64,000 bases of DNA from Psococerastis gibbosa (taxonomy: Eukaryota; Arthropoda; Insecta; Psocodea; Psocidae): the NCBI GenBank assembly GCA_963971405.1, contig OZ020484.1:25358001-25422000 (forward strand). The letters are read 5' to 3'. Under the pieces are notes generated by a model. It was not told the origin of the DNA. It did not search any database and saw only the letters and a list, made by a program, of their open reading frames with translations. How positions within the stretch are numbered: the stretch's first letter is position 1; every line of letters starts with the position of its first letter. The position numbers and the translations under genes are program-made. Shown here piece by piece: positions 1 to 9,865 of the stretch.

Positions 1-284
1 TTATGTTAACTACACCAATAATATGAAATGTAAATATATGAATAATTTCTTTAAATATTTCTGTTTTTGTTTTATTAATTACATAACTAGTTTTAAGCTT
101 ATAATTAGATAATGATTATTAAAAACCAATGGTTGAAAGAAACATACTATTGCTTCAATAATAATGGTGAAGGTGAAAGATTATCTTAATCATAGACTAT
201 GAAATGATGTAAATCAAATAAATAATCATTGCGGAGGCGAAATCGCCCGAAATACGGTATGTAGGCTACGTGAAGAAGAAGAAG
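1..284. other. No recognisable feature (AT-rich)
   Basis: AT-rich sequence without a convincing coding frame. A short GAA-rich run lies at its right edge, just before the first SINE. Confidence 0.5.
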
Positions 285-298
285 AAACAATGAGAATG

Positions 299-512
299 GA
301 CATGTAGAGTGGTGGTACGGACTCCAACTTTCACCCGAAAGGTTGTTGGTTCGAGTCCTACACTTGCTACATTTTCTGGTCATGCTTCGGAGGGCATGTA
401 AAGCAGGCGGTCCCGGGCCTTCCTAGTTGAGTGTAAGAGAGGGCTTTATAGCCCTAACTCCGCTAGGTTGGCTTAGTAATAGAACAAAAAGTCCTTATTT
501 ATTTATTTATTT
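299..512 (+). mobile_element. tRNA-derived SINE, copy 1, complete with target-site duplication
   Basis: A short interspersed element transcribed by RNA polymerase III. A tRNA-like head carries an A-box-like stretch (gtagagtggtggta) and a perfect B box GGTTCGAGTCC at 348-358. A conserved unrelated body follows (catgcttcggagggcatgtaa, then a gccctaactccgc block), and the tail is repeated TTTA. The 14-bp direct repeat AAACAATGAGAATG at 285-298 and 513-526 fixes both ends. Five related copies lie in this window, so this is the family's best reference copy here. The CTTTCAC stretch in the position of an anticodon loop would suggest tRNA-Glu-like ancestry, but the stem is degraded and I do not assign it. 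Confidence 0.93.
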
Positions 513-566
513 AAACAATGAGAATGATGTCCGATAACAGGAGGGGGCGACCCCCTTACACTGTGT

Positions 567-606
567 GAAGAAGAAGAAGAAGAAGAAGAGAAGGGAAGAA
601 GAAGAA
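567..606. repeat. GAA trinucleotide-rich tract
   Basis: An imperfect run of GAA/GAAG units immediately before the 156-bp tandem repeat. A shorter run of the same kind precedes SINE copy 1 near 270-287. Confidence 0.85.
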
Positions 607-607
607 A

Positions 608-1110
608 GGCTACAAGGTTAGCATATAAGTATAGTATAAAATAAGTGGTAGCCGGAGGCTGACAACGTAGAATAAGAACAATAATGATGCCCGGAGGTAG
701 AAAGCAAGAGTGGCCTAAAAGTGTCCCAGAAACCCCCTGTGATATGATGTGTTGTGGTTTTATAGGCTACAAGGTTAGCATATAAGTAGTATAAAATAAT
801 TGATAGCCGGAGGCTGACAACGTACAATAAGAACATAAATGATGCCCGGAGGTAAAAAGCAAGAGTGGCCTAAAAGTGTCCCAGAAACCCCCTGTGATAT
901 GATGTGTTGTGGTTTTATAGGCTACAAGGTTAGCATAGAAGTAGTATAAAATAAGTGATAGCCGGAGGCTGACAATGTACAATTAGAACAATAATGATGC
1001 CCGGAGGTAAAAAGCAAGAGTGGCCTAAAAGTGTCCCAGGAACCCCCATGCCCGGAGGTAAAAAGCAAGAGTGGCCTAAAAGTGTCCCAGGAACCCCCTT
1101 TTATATCTAC
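608..1110. repeat. Tandem repeat, unit about 156 bp, about 3.2 copies
   Basis: The phrase GGCTACAAGGTTAGCATA restarts at 608, 765 and 920, giving periods of 157 and 155. Each unit carries the same order: a gccggaggctgacaa block, a tgcccggaggta block, a gtggcctaaaagtgtccca block and a cctgtgatatgatgtgttg block. The last unit breaks down into a further local duplication of about 50 bp, with the tgcccggaggta block at about 1000 and again at 1049. The small minus-strand frames here, with recurring GGFWDTFRPLLL, are translations of the repeat and not genes. Confidence 0.95.
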
Positions 1111-2248
1111 TTGCACCTATACCTATTACTACTTTAACTTTTTAGTTCTTATATTGTTTTCTGCACCTTGCCTCCACGTGCAAAATGGCTGCACAATGGC
1201 AAGGAACCCAAAGAAGAAAAATTTATTTTCTGAATTTATGTAACTGAATTTATTTTGGGAATTACACTACTATTATTATTATTATTAAACTTGGCGATCA
1301 TCATGGCAGTTTTGACCTTATAAAACTGCTGCTCTGAAAGGGGTAGTAATGCTCTTGCATGACCACTGTGACAGGTTATTCAACCAGGATGTTATTCTTC
1401 TGCCGGGAGCCCTCAATCCTTCTATCTTCCCTTGGATTATAATATATATTGAAGGCGACATTTTTCATTTCTAATCACATCATCATGTTTGTTTCCGTTT
1501 CTTAACCGTCAACAGCCACTCGGCGACTAGATCCCTTTGGCCTCAGGACCTCATCATTAGGGGCACGATTTCTCCAAGATATTAGCTACGATAGCCTTTC
1601 GTAAACAAAGTTATCTAGTAGTTTCTGATGGAGGACTGAATTTTATATGAATAATTGCAAAACTTGAAATTGTTACTGCAATTTACTGACATTGAGGGCT
1701 CCTTTCCCGCTGCCAACTGCCTAAAAGTTGTGAAGGGATATTCATCTGTGGCTGTTTCTTGTCACTTTGGTTGACACCTTAATTTATCACAATGGGAGAA
1801 CGCTTTCCCACTTTCCTTCTCAAAACTTTTTACCCCTTAAATGTCACTCCAAGCTTCCTTCTTTTCTTATTCATTAGTTTCATTACAAAACAGGAAACAG
1901 TCTTATAATGTTTTGGTCGGTTTTGACGACGGTTTAGAGGAGACATTTTTCTTGGTGTAACTGGAATTCATGCAGTAGGTACTGTTTGCATAAGCAATTT
2001 TTTTTTCAATTCAATTTTTGCGTATTGCATTACAATAAAATTATTATCGTTGGGCATAAATTAAGAGATATAAGGCGGGGAAAACCTTACAGGTGTGCAA
2101 AGTCAGATTTCAAAGGAAATATCTTGGAAAATTATCATTGAGATTGAGAAGTCTATTACTGTGTTATTACTATTGTTTGAAGGACTTTATATGGACGTAG
2201 ACCCACTGAGCTGTCCCCAATGCTAAGGAACCCATGGTTTTTCGACAT
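1111..2248. other. No recognisable feature
   Basis: Mixed AT-rich sequence with short ATT runs near 1270. I see no repeat shared with the rest of the window and no coding frame with familiar motifs. Confidence 0.5.
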
Positions 2249-3118
2249 TATTGCTTTCCAATTTATACGTAGTATAAGGAAAGTTTTGTGACGGTCGAAA
2301 TTTTCGATTCTGAGATTTCAACGGATTTACACGTTTTAAGGTCCCAGGAACCCAAAAAAGTGGTTTTTACGAAATGTCTGTCTGTCGCGCCCTGTCTGTC
2401 TGTCTATCTGTCTGTATGTCTGACTGTCTGTTCGTCGACTTCCGGGCAAACTACTCGGTCGATTTTGATGAAATTCGGCATGTAGATTCACAAAAATCAT
2501 ACCTCAGGACCATTTTTTTTATATTGGGCTAACTCTATTTCGGTTTTATGCTCAAAAAACTCCAAAAAAACATCTAAAAAAATTATTTACCAAAAATGGC
2601 TCCAACGATTTCTTTCAGATTCACATCTATTGTAGTTGTTATTAATGTTAATAAAATGCGGGGGGTCGCTTGCCCCTTGATAGTTTGCTTCTGGGGGTAA
2701 AAAAATGAAAATAACTAAATTTTAATGAAAAATGACTAAAAAATAATTTTTCTGCGAAACCTTTCTATAGATGTTTTCTAACTTCAGGCATGTTTTAGGT
2801 GTTAAATTGAGTAACGAAACGGGACAGTTTGCTTTCTCAAAAAAACTATTTGGTTTTGTGCAAAAAAATTTTCGATTCACGCTGAAATGCATTGCGTGCC
2901 CTGCCATTATTGCTGTGTGTTAATGTGTTGGTCTGACCTATCTAGAATTTACCTCACCTCCAGTGACGTCAGGTGGACAACCCTCCCCCCCCCCCCTCCC
3001 CCGAGATTTCGGAAATGTAACCATAGGAAAATTATATACCATGAAATTACTCATTTTCTCTATCTACTAATTTTGATAAATTGGAAAGCATGTTCGAGTA
3101 AACTCGGACCGGTTCTTT
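2249..3118 (+). mobile_element. 850-bp dispersed element, copy 1
   Basis: A dispersed non-coding element of about 850 bp found three times in the window. It opens with TTATTGCTTTCCAATTTAT and closes with CTCGGACCGGTTCTTT. Near its ends lies a perfect 15-bp inverted repeat: TGCTTTCCAATTTAT at 2252-2266 and its complement at 3076-3090. A (CTGT)n-like run lies near 2383-2430 and a poly-C run near 2990. The inner region tracks the other copies through blocks such as gggcaaactactcggtcga. No transposase is encoded, so it is most simply a non-autonomous DNA element. About 28 bp beyond the right inverted repeat is conserved between copies, so the inverted repeats are subterminal. I see no clear target-site duplication. 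Confidence 0.85.
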
Positions 3119-3354
3119 GTGTTGTTTTCACATGCATATGCAATGACTTAATAAACCGGATAAAATATCAAAACTGAGGGAAGAAGAAGTCAATGGCCCA
3201 GGCTACCAGTAGAAGCGAGAGAATTGTAGGAGCAACTGCAGGCTAAGCGCAGAACCGCTAGGAATGGAAGAGAACCTGCTGTATCGCTGACTCCACCTAG
3301 GGACAAAAGCGAGGAAAAAGAAGATTTAGCAAGTCCTCATTGATGGCTCTACGA

Positions 3355-3656
3355 TCGAAATGTCCTGTGATAATGATTACATATTATGTAGAAATGATGA
3401 GTTCGACGCGATATATCAAGAACCTACTATAGTAGCCGATATCAAGAGGGCCCCCATCAGGCGGCTAGGACACATGGAGCGAATGCCAGACAATAGGGCT
3501 ACAAGAACAAGGTGCCCCAAGAGAGAAGACGATGGCTGGACGACGTCGAGGTGGATCCGGCGACCCTTGACGTCTATGATTGGCGAAGGAGAGTGCAGGA
3601 CCGCGCAGGCTGGCGCAGAGAAGGCCAAGGCCCTTCACGGGTCGTAGCGCCAAGGA
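3355..3656 (+). pseudogene. LINE reverse-transcriptase ORF, C-terminal fragment with frameshift
   Basis: The translation begins DNDYILCRNDEFDAIYQEP and runs through IKRAPIRRLGHMERMPDNRA. This is the 'R.RWLGHVxRMPDNR' signature found after the polymerase domain of many invertebrate LINEs. Past about 3520 the family pattern moves to another frame (RRWLDDVEVDP, then DWRRRVQDRAGWRRE), which matches the usual 'RRWLDDVE...WRRxAQDRxxWR' tail. At least one indel therefore breaks the frame. Only the distal end is present, as expected for 5'-truncated LINE insertions. The clade (RTE, Jockey or CR1) cannot be settled from this piece. Confidence 0.85.
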
Positions 3657-4163
3657 GTAAGTAAGTAATGATTTATATAATGCCCGAACTGCTAGTCTAT
3701 CAGTGCGAATGGTGTAGGCTAAGTCGTCCCAGTAGAAAATAGCAAAAAGCAATAAAAGTATTTTATGTAGCGTAGCCATCTGTAATTTGCAATAACAGAA
3801 AGAAAATATAGGGCCTTGAGAAACTAATAATGTGGAGGGTGGCCCAAACCAATAAGAATGGTTAATTAGGGTTTGTCCCCCAAGTTTATAGCTCAGGTTT
3901 TTGGCGGCCGTTACCGAAACTAACTTATAATAGGACATGGAATGGGCCGTTCATAACCCAAAACAATGTAGGAGAGTTAAATACCTCATTAGTCTGAGTA
4001 GTTTAGAAATAATTGCCCTGGGATCTTATTACTATGAAGTTATTGCCTGTCCTGAATGGTTTTTCAGGTAGGTAATAATTTTCAGAAAAATGGCTCAAGA
4101 CCTCAATTAATAATGCTTGTGAATTTGAACGTAACATTATACATTTGGAAGGCTCTACGAATT
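3657..4163. other. No recognisable feature
   Basis: Sequence following the LINE tail. It contains the gtaagtaagtaa run near 3656-3668 that may be the LINE's simple-repeat 3' end, and nothing else I can name. Confidence 0.45.
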
Positions 4164-4315
4164 AACTCCAGTGGGCCTACTATGGCGATTATTTTTAATC
4201 TTAACCTGGGATTAAATTTGTAAACACGATAATTTTATAATCATTTTATAATTCATAATTGTTTTGTTTACATTTTTAGCCCCATGAATAAGTTAATACC
4301 TAACGTTTTCAAGAG
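4164..4315 (+). mobile_element. Degraded copy of the 'ATTATAATACCGGGG' MITE family
   Basis: A decayed relative of the elements at 14812-15086 and 37885-38113. It begins tggcgattattttt, has a gtaaacacgataattttataat block, then a tgttttgtttacatttt block and an ending close to gccccatgaataagttaata. The order of blocks matches the other two copies, but the terminal inverted repeats are too worn to define ends. Confidence 0.55.
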
Positions 4316-6219
4316 TTAGGTAAAGGGTCTCCTAGTGAGTTGTTGCCCCTACTCTGTCAATGAATTTCTAGCGACCAACCTCCCTCCATGCCGACATTCC
4401 CATCAAATTCATAAGTGACTATTGTATATTATTAAGTTGTGGATTTTAATGGAAAAGGATTGTATTGATGTATTATTGATGATTGTATGTATATAGCTAT
4501 TTATAATTTTCGACGGTGCCGAGCACATGCAGAAACTTTTATTGTAACACTGTACTTTATGTGGTTAAAATGGCCTATTATAATTTCATTTAATTTCATT
4601 TCATTTCACATAGGTGGATAGGTATTAAGGTAAGGATACGTTTTGAAACCGTTAGCCCAATCCTGTTTTTGAATTATTCAAACAAAGAACTTGTTCGAAG
4701 GTGTATTATGGACTAGCCTACATCGAATATTTCTGGAGCGCGTTACTTTATCAGTTAATTCGTCATAAATTAAGGTTGGGTATGGGAAAAATCCCAAAAG
4801 TTAAGCATATACAGTAAAAAAAATAAAAATAAACGTTACCATACCTTATTTTTACATAATTGTAACAAGTAAAAGTAATAGGTTATGAAAATGAAAAAAT
4901 CACATGTGCATGTCTTTACCTCTTGTTTCTACCATTTACTCTTGAAGTAAATTCTTCTTTTGATGAATGCAACTGGTTATCCCAACCTCAAGAAAGCTCT
5001 AAATTATTGAAGCCTGCATAAACACTATTAGTAGAATGTAGTAAGGTTCAGGAAGAGGCAAACAAATAAGTATCTAATTCAAAATAACAATTTTCAAGTT
5101 TGAAGTAGCGTTTTAAAAACGGTCAAATTATCCCTATCTCCATGCATAAATGTCTTAATTGCCCGGTTCAAGTATTAATGCAATTTTTGATTACACTTTT
5201 GATGCTGGCATGGTATTCAATGAGGTTCTGTAGGGACAGTTTTGGTCACTAGGTTCGCTGACGACAAACCGATATCCATATTATTCAAAATGGCCGCCGT
5301 TTGCATGCGAAAACTAAGCTCTTAGCATCTAATTAATTCTTTTAATATTTTTTAATATTTTTACTATGCCTGGACCTTATTTCGCTGCATATAATTTAAT
5401 ATATATATTCTCCATGATTTATAGAAAAATATCACTTTAAAATAATACGTAATTAAAAATCATTTTAAAATAGTATTGAGGCTTATGGAAAAATCAACGC
5501 TTTGATATCATTGCAACTGGTGCTGCCATCTACAAAATGACGCCACAAATGAACCCCATTGATGCAGACACGAATCAAAATGGCGGCCGGACCCCTTGCA
5601 AGTTGAAGTGCGTTGCAACAGCTCATTACAACCCTTCCCCAAAAGGCATTACTGTTGCGACGTTCTCTGCTGCTCTGGCCTGAGCTGTATCTCACATTAT
5701 CCAGTGGCCAGCATATTGACCATGAGCACCCCCTATACACAGCGCCCTGCTTTTGACAATATCATTAACCCAAATTAATACATATCGCCGCTGCTTAATA
5801 GCCTGCATTACTTTACACACCATTTGCCTCGCGGAATAAACGTATTAGCAAGGTGACTGTTGAGTCCAGCTGGGATTGGTTCTAACTGAATCATTATGGC
5901 GCATTTTCCGGCCCGTTTAGCCCAAGTTTAGTTGCATTAATTAATGCAGGCTTTTGTGTTTGCGCTCCCCTGCGAGGGTGGACGCTCTGTTTGCCACATT
6001 GTTGCCCTGTTTGCCCTATTCTGTGAAACCCTTACTCTGGATTTCGTGCGGCTTTGTAATCCGATCGTATTATACTATTGTAGTTGTAATTTGACTGGGT
6101 CGCGATTTGCTTTGTCTTCAGGTGAAGCTTGTAATATTGTAATGCTGTGCGCTCCATTAAATCCTGAAAAACTATGCCACTTTAGCAAACTAGAAGTGAT
6201 CACCTGATCAGACATGAAG
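4316..6219. other. No recognisable feature
   Basis: Nearly 2 kb of unassigned sequence. The more GC-rich stretch 5480-6130 has short open frames on both strands (85 and 87 codons), with no domain or motif I recognise and no splice context that would support an exon. Confidence 0.45.
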
Positions 6220-6530
6220 GTCTCCTTCATACCAACGCCGCCAGTGGCCGACCGAGAAAGGCAGAAGGCCTCAAGCAAGATATGAGATACGGAAATTACG
6301 TGGGTTTCAAGAAAACGGCCTAGGGCAGAAATGAATAGAGAAGAAGATGGAAAGAGGCCATCGATCGAAAACGTCCTCGACAACACTGGAGGGATGAGTT
6401 GGAAACTGGCCTTCGCTAGTTGGGAGTCCGTAGATGGTGGAGCCTTGTACAAAACCGAGATGACTGGAGGAGTGTTTTTGAGCAGGCCAAAGCAGGGCTG
6501 TAGAGCCAGAAGATGAAGAAGAAGATGAAA
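6220..6530 (+). pseudogene. LINE reverse-transcriptase ORF, C-terminal fragment
   Basis: One frame reads WKEAIDRKRPRQHWRDELET, then GLR, an in-frame stop, and LGVRRWWSLVQNRDDWRSVF, ending EQAKAGL and a stop. This is the distal 'RPR..W.D.L..DL..LGV..W...AQDRxxWR' tail of LINE ORF2 proteins. After the stop comes an agatgaagaagaagatgaaaa run like a LINE simple-repeat tail. The closest match in the window is the fragment at 32340-32591 (LETDFRELGVRGWWN), so the two probably belong to one family. Upstream to about 6220 there is degenerate RT-like sequence. It is a dead 5'-truncated copy. Confidence 0.85.
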
Positions 6531-7508
6531 ACTCGCTCGATAGATCACGCCTGAAGAAGGAAAAATCAGAATCAGCATGTGATTTTCCCGAAAAATGTCT
6601 GATTACCGAAAATGAAATTTTCACCAAAGTCAGACCGAAAATGCAACCTTAACATGTCATAAATTAGTAAATTAATTAAAAATTGAAAATATATAAAATT
6701 GTACATCAATATACTCGTAACTTCATCAATATTGTGCAATATTGTAATTATTGATAACCCACGTTATGATGTTATTTATTGCAACATAACTTTTCAACAT
6801 GCTATTGCTCATGTCCTACGGCGATTTTAATATTAAATTAATAAAAACCCGTTTTGGGTTTCCAATAAAAGTCACATACTGTTGGAAAATCGATATAGAT
6901 TTCAGTATATAATTACGAAATTGTGGCATCATATATTCTATATTCATCATAAATCATTATTAAGGATATTCGTCGGTTTTGCTGCTTTAAAATATCTAAA
7001 TGCAAAATACACTTTATACAGTGACATTAAAAATCTTTTTTGAAGTCATTGAATAGAAAAATGGATGCTGTAAATAAGGAAATAATAATAGCGTCCGATT
7101 TCAAAAATGAAATGATGAAACATAAATTTTTTGGGAGAGGGTAACTTGGTGGTGTGCCAATCGCCAACTGTGAAGTTGCGTTATCTTTTAATAATTAGTT
7201 TCTCCAAAAACATTGTTAATTAAATCCATTGTGCACATCTGGTATGCAAATTGTTAATATGTGAAGCTGAGTTTAATGACGTACCCCCGCGTAGAAAACA
7301 ATATGGGGCAGCCGGGGAGTTTTACTGCAAGGGTTGCATTTGCTCACCCTCCCTTCAGAAACGAATTATGTCTCACATTCCTACCGTAATTTATTGTGAT
7401 TATATACCTACAACAGCACATAGAAACAATTAAATAAGCCTAGCTTAGTTTCTCTTCAGTGGGGCTCTGAATATACGGGTATTCTTACACCGTCATGGAC
7501 TCTGTAAT
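6531..7508. other. No recognisable feature
   Basis: AT-rich DNA with no repeat partner seen elsewhere in the window and no plausible coding frame. Confidence 0.45.
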
Positions 7509-7690
7509 TGGTTGTCATGCCTTCGCCTGTTTCATTGCGTTAATGGTAAGCTTGTCTCAGCTTGTCTATTATCGCTTGCAGCCGGTGTAGGTTGACATCG
7601 AGAACGTATACCAGTTTGCCAATGGCCAAAAATGCACACAGAAACTGTACAAATAATGTCAGAAAACCAAGGGTCGTTGGTATTGGACAA
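7509..7690 (+). repeat. R-family dispersed repeat
   Basis: A copy of a roughly 200-bp family present at least six times here. Its diagnostic blocks are aatggtaagcttgtctcagc, then ttgacatcgaga, then accagtttgccaatggcc and a final aaccaagggtcgttgg. Other copies are at 16184-16383, 19666-20030, 51915-52080, 53640-53835, 54484-54770 and 58134-58300. No coding potential or terminal repeat is seen. Copies often sit beside the SINE family, so it may be a SINE or a SINE body, but its class is unknown. Confidence 0.75.
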
Positions 7691-9689
7691 GGGACCTATG
7701 GGCCACTATAAGTAGGCCTGGGTCCATAAAAAGTCCTTTAAAAAATATTCGAATCTTGGGCCGAGACTGCTGAAATCGTTGATTATCTGAGGACTGAGCT
7801 TTGGATGACTATCTTACTTATATAATTTTCCCTATGTTTGGCTAATGCTAGAACCTCCCAAAAAATCTCTGTCATCTCTGCGGAATCGTAGATTGACGGC
7901 AGCAGATGCTCAACTTATCCGCCTGGTAAATAGTACCCAAACCTACTTAAAAGACAAAATTGCGACAAGAAAACGAGAAAAAAAAATACTAAACTAAGTG
8001 GTATATTAAGAAATGACTTGTTTAGAGCTAATACAGTGCATGGAAACCAAGTACTCCTCCAGGCTCCTCAAGTACAGCCTCCAGCAGTCAGCAGCTAGCT
8101 TTCAATGGATTCAAATACTTGTTTATTTAGCGGGAAATAATTTGGCAAATGCTTCTGTTCTGTTCTCTATAGCTCCCTCCGTCACAAGTTGAACCAAATG
8201 CTATTAAACACAGACAATTCTGAGGGCGAAAAAGCTGCTGAATTTAAAGCTGGAAATCCCGTTTTACTGCAATTGTTCCGCGGATGTAATTGAACATGCA
8301 AGTCATAATATCGCATAAATTGGGGCATGTTGCAATAATAGAAGCACAAGAGACCGTCCATGATACTTTATTTATATGCAGCACCATTTTCTGAATTAAA
8401 TTAAACATTATTCATATTTTTAATTACGTACATTTCTAATGTTTCTTACTTTCATAAAAAAATGTCTGATTCTCTTCTTATCATGTATTATGTATTCATG
8501 GGGTTTTCAATAGACGAACTAAATACGATAGTCTTTCGTAGACATAATATATTACATTTTCCCGTAGGTTAAATAGCTTTACAAGTTTCAGTATGCGCTC
8601 CACTATGTTTATTATTTTACGCAATGATTTTTATGACAGCTATACTATGGATGGTAAACGTAATGTACTAGATTTCTTCTATTCTCTCTTCTTAATAGCA
8701 TAACTTTACATAAGGAACAACAAAAACCGCACAGGTGTTCAAATCACAAGAAATATCGAAGATCTGGCAAAGATATCATATTCCTTATACTATTTTACCT
8801 TACAAATATTGTGCCCCTTTATATTATGTTATGTAATATTATGGCTCAGGTCAACACCATCAATTGGTCACACTTATTGAAAATGGTTCGTAAAAAATAC
8901 AGGACATGACGGTGTCTGGAGGAAGGAGTACATAAACTGTTGCCAATCGGTGTTAGGGACGGCCAAATATTTTTATTATGCATCAAAATGTACAAGAATA
9001 TTTCTTCTAATGTATGTGACATTTTTTGTAGCTCTACAATCGATAATTCCTGTAAAATGAGAAGAAGGAAAAAACTATAATGGGGGTGTCGGATTTGCTC
9101 ATAATAAATTTGTCAACATTTATCGAATAAACTATTTTTCTAATTTTCTTTACTTAAATATATAAATAAATAATCATTTATTTGCAAACAGTCAAATAAA
9201 ATGCAAATCTTATACAGTACAGAAAATTGAGTACAATTTAAATTCCTTCATGGTACAATTTTGTTTTACTAAGTTACGTAAAATATGTACAGGACTTATG
9301 AGTACTTTGGCAGATTTACTTCCTGTTTCTTGAAAAGAATCGTATAAAATTGTCCACAAAACGATGAATAGCTGCAAGCCCGCATAAGCTAACTGGCATG
9401 TGGCGTGCGGTGCTGGAAGCAGGAACACCTTGCTGATTTAACTTATAAGATAGATAGTGCGTTTCTTATTGAAATGGGGACGATTTTAGATAGAACATAA
9501 GCCGGAACTTAAAGCAGCTGCGCTCGTAAGTGCCATAAAATATCTAATTACCTTTTATGAAAGTGATCTAAGAAGAGTCACCGTGGGTGTTCTTTTTTAA
9601 AAATGAATATCACGTTAAATTATACGACAATTATGGTTTTCAGACAGAAGTTGCGACAATGAAGAAAACAATGTATTGTAAGATGAGGC
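7691..9689. other. No recognisable feature
   Basis: About 2 kb, mostly AT-rich. The 72-codon minus-strand frame at 9210-9428 has no recognisable motif. Confidence 0.45.
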
Positions 9690-9865
9690 TGTTGAATCCT
9701 GGCTGGTCGATCTGAAAGCTTGCCATACCAAATTACCAAATATTTCGTCAACATTTCCAGTAGATGCTGAGCCCCGAGATGCAATCTTATAAGTCTACTT
9801 ATGGTGTGCCACTGAAGATGTTGAACGCAGATGTTAAAGAAACGTTGGGTACTTCAAGCACGGCC
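9690..9865 (+). repeat. Dispersed repeat related to the inverted-repeat element at 52334-52520
   Basis: It shares an ordered set of blocks with 52334-52520: a gctgagccccgagatgcaat-type block, aagtctac, then ctgaagatgttgaacgcag and agaaacgtt. This copy lacks the clean outer arms seen at 52 kb. It contains CTGAAGA followed 20 nt later by GAAAC, an arrangement like the catalytic core of a hammerhead ribozyme, but the intervening hairpin is weak. Confidence 0.6.

Noticed and set aside
618..1116. Three similar minus-strand frames that look like a small protein family (GGFWDTFRPLLL)
   Set aside because: They are one frame of the 156-bp tandem repeat read three times. The similarity is due to the repeat, and no start context or homology is seen.
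3465..3938. 157-codon minus-strand frame
   Set aside because: It lies antisense to the LINE tail at 3355-3656, and the sense strand carries the recognisable homology.
6075..6578. 167-codon minus-strand frame
   Set aside because: Antisense shadow of the plus-strand LINE tail, whose conserved WRDELET / DDWR motifs decide the strand.
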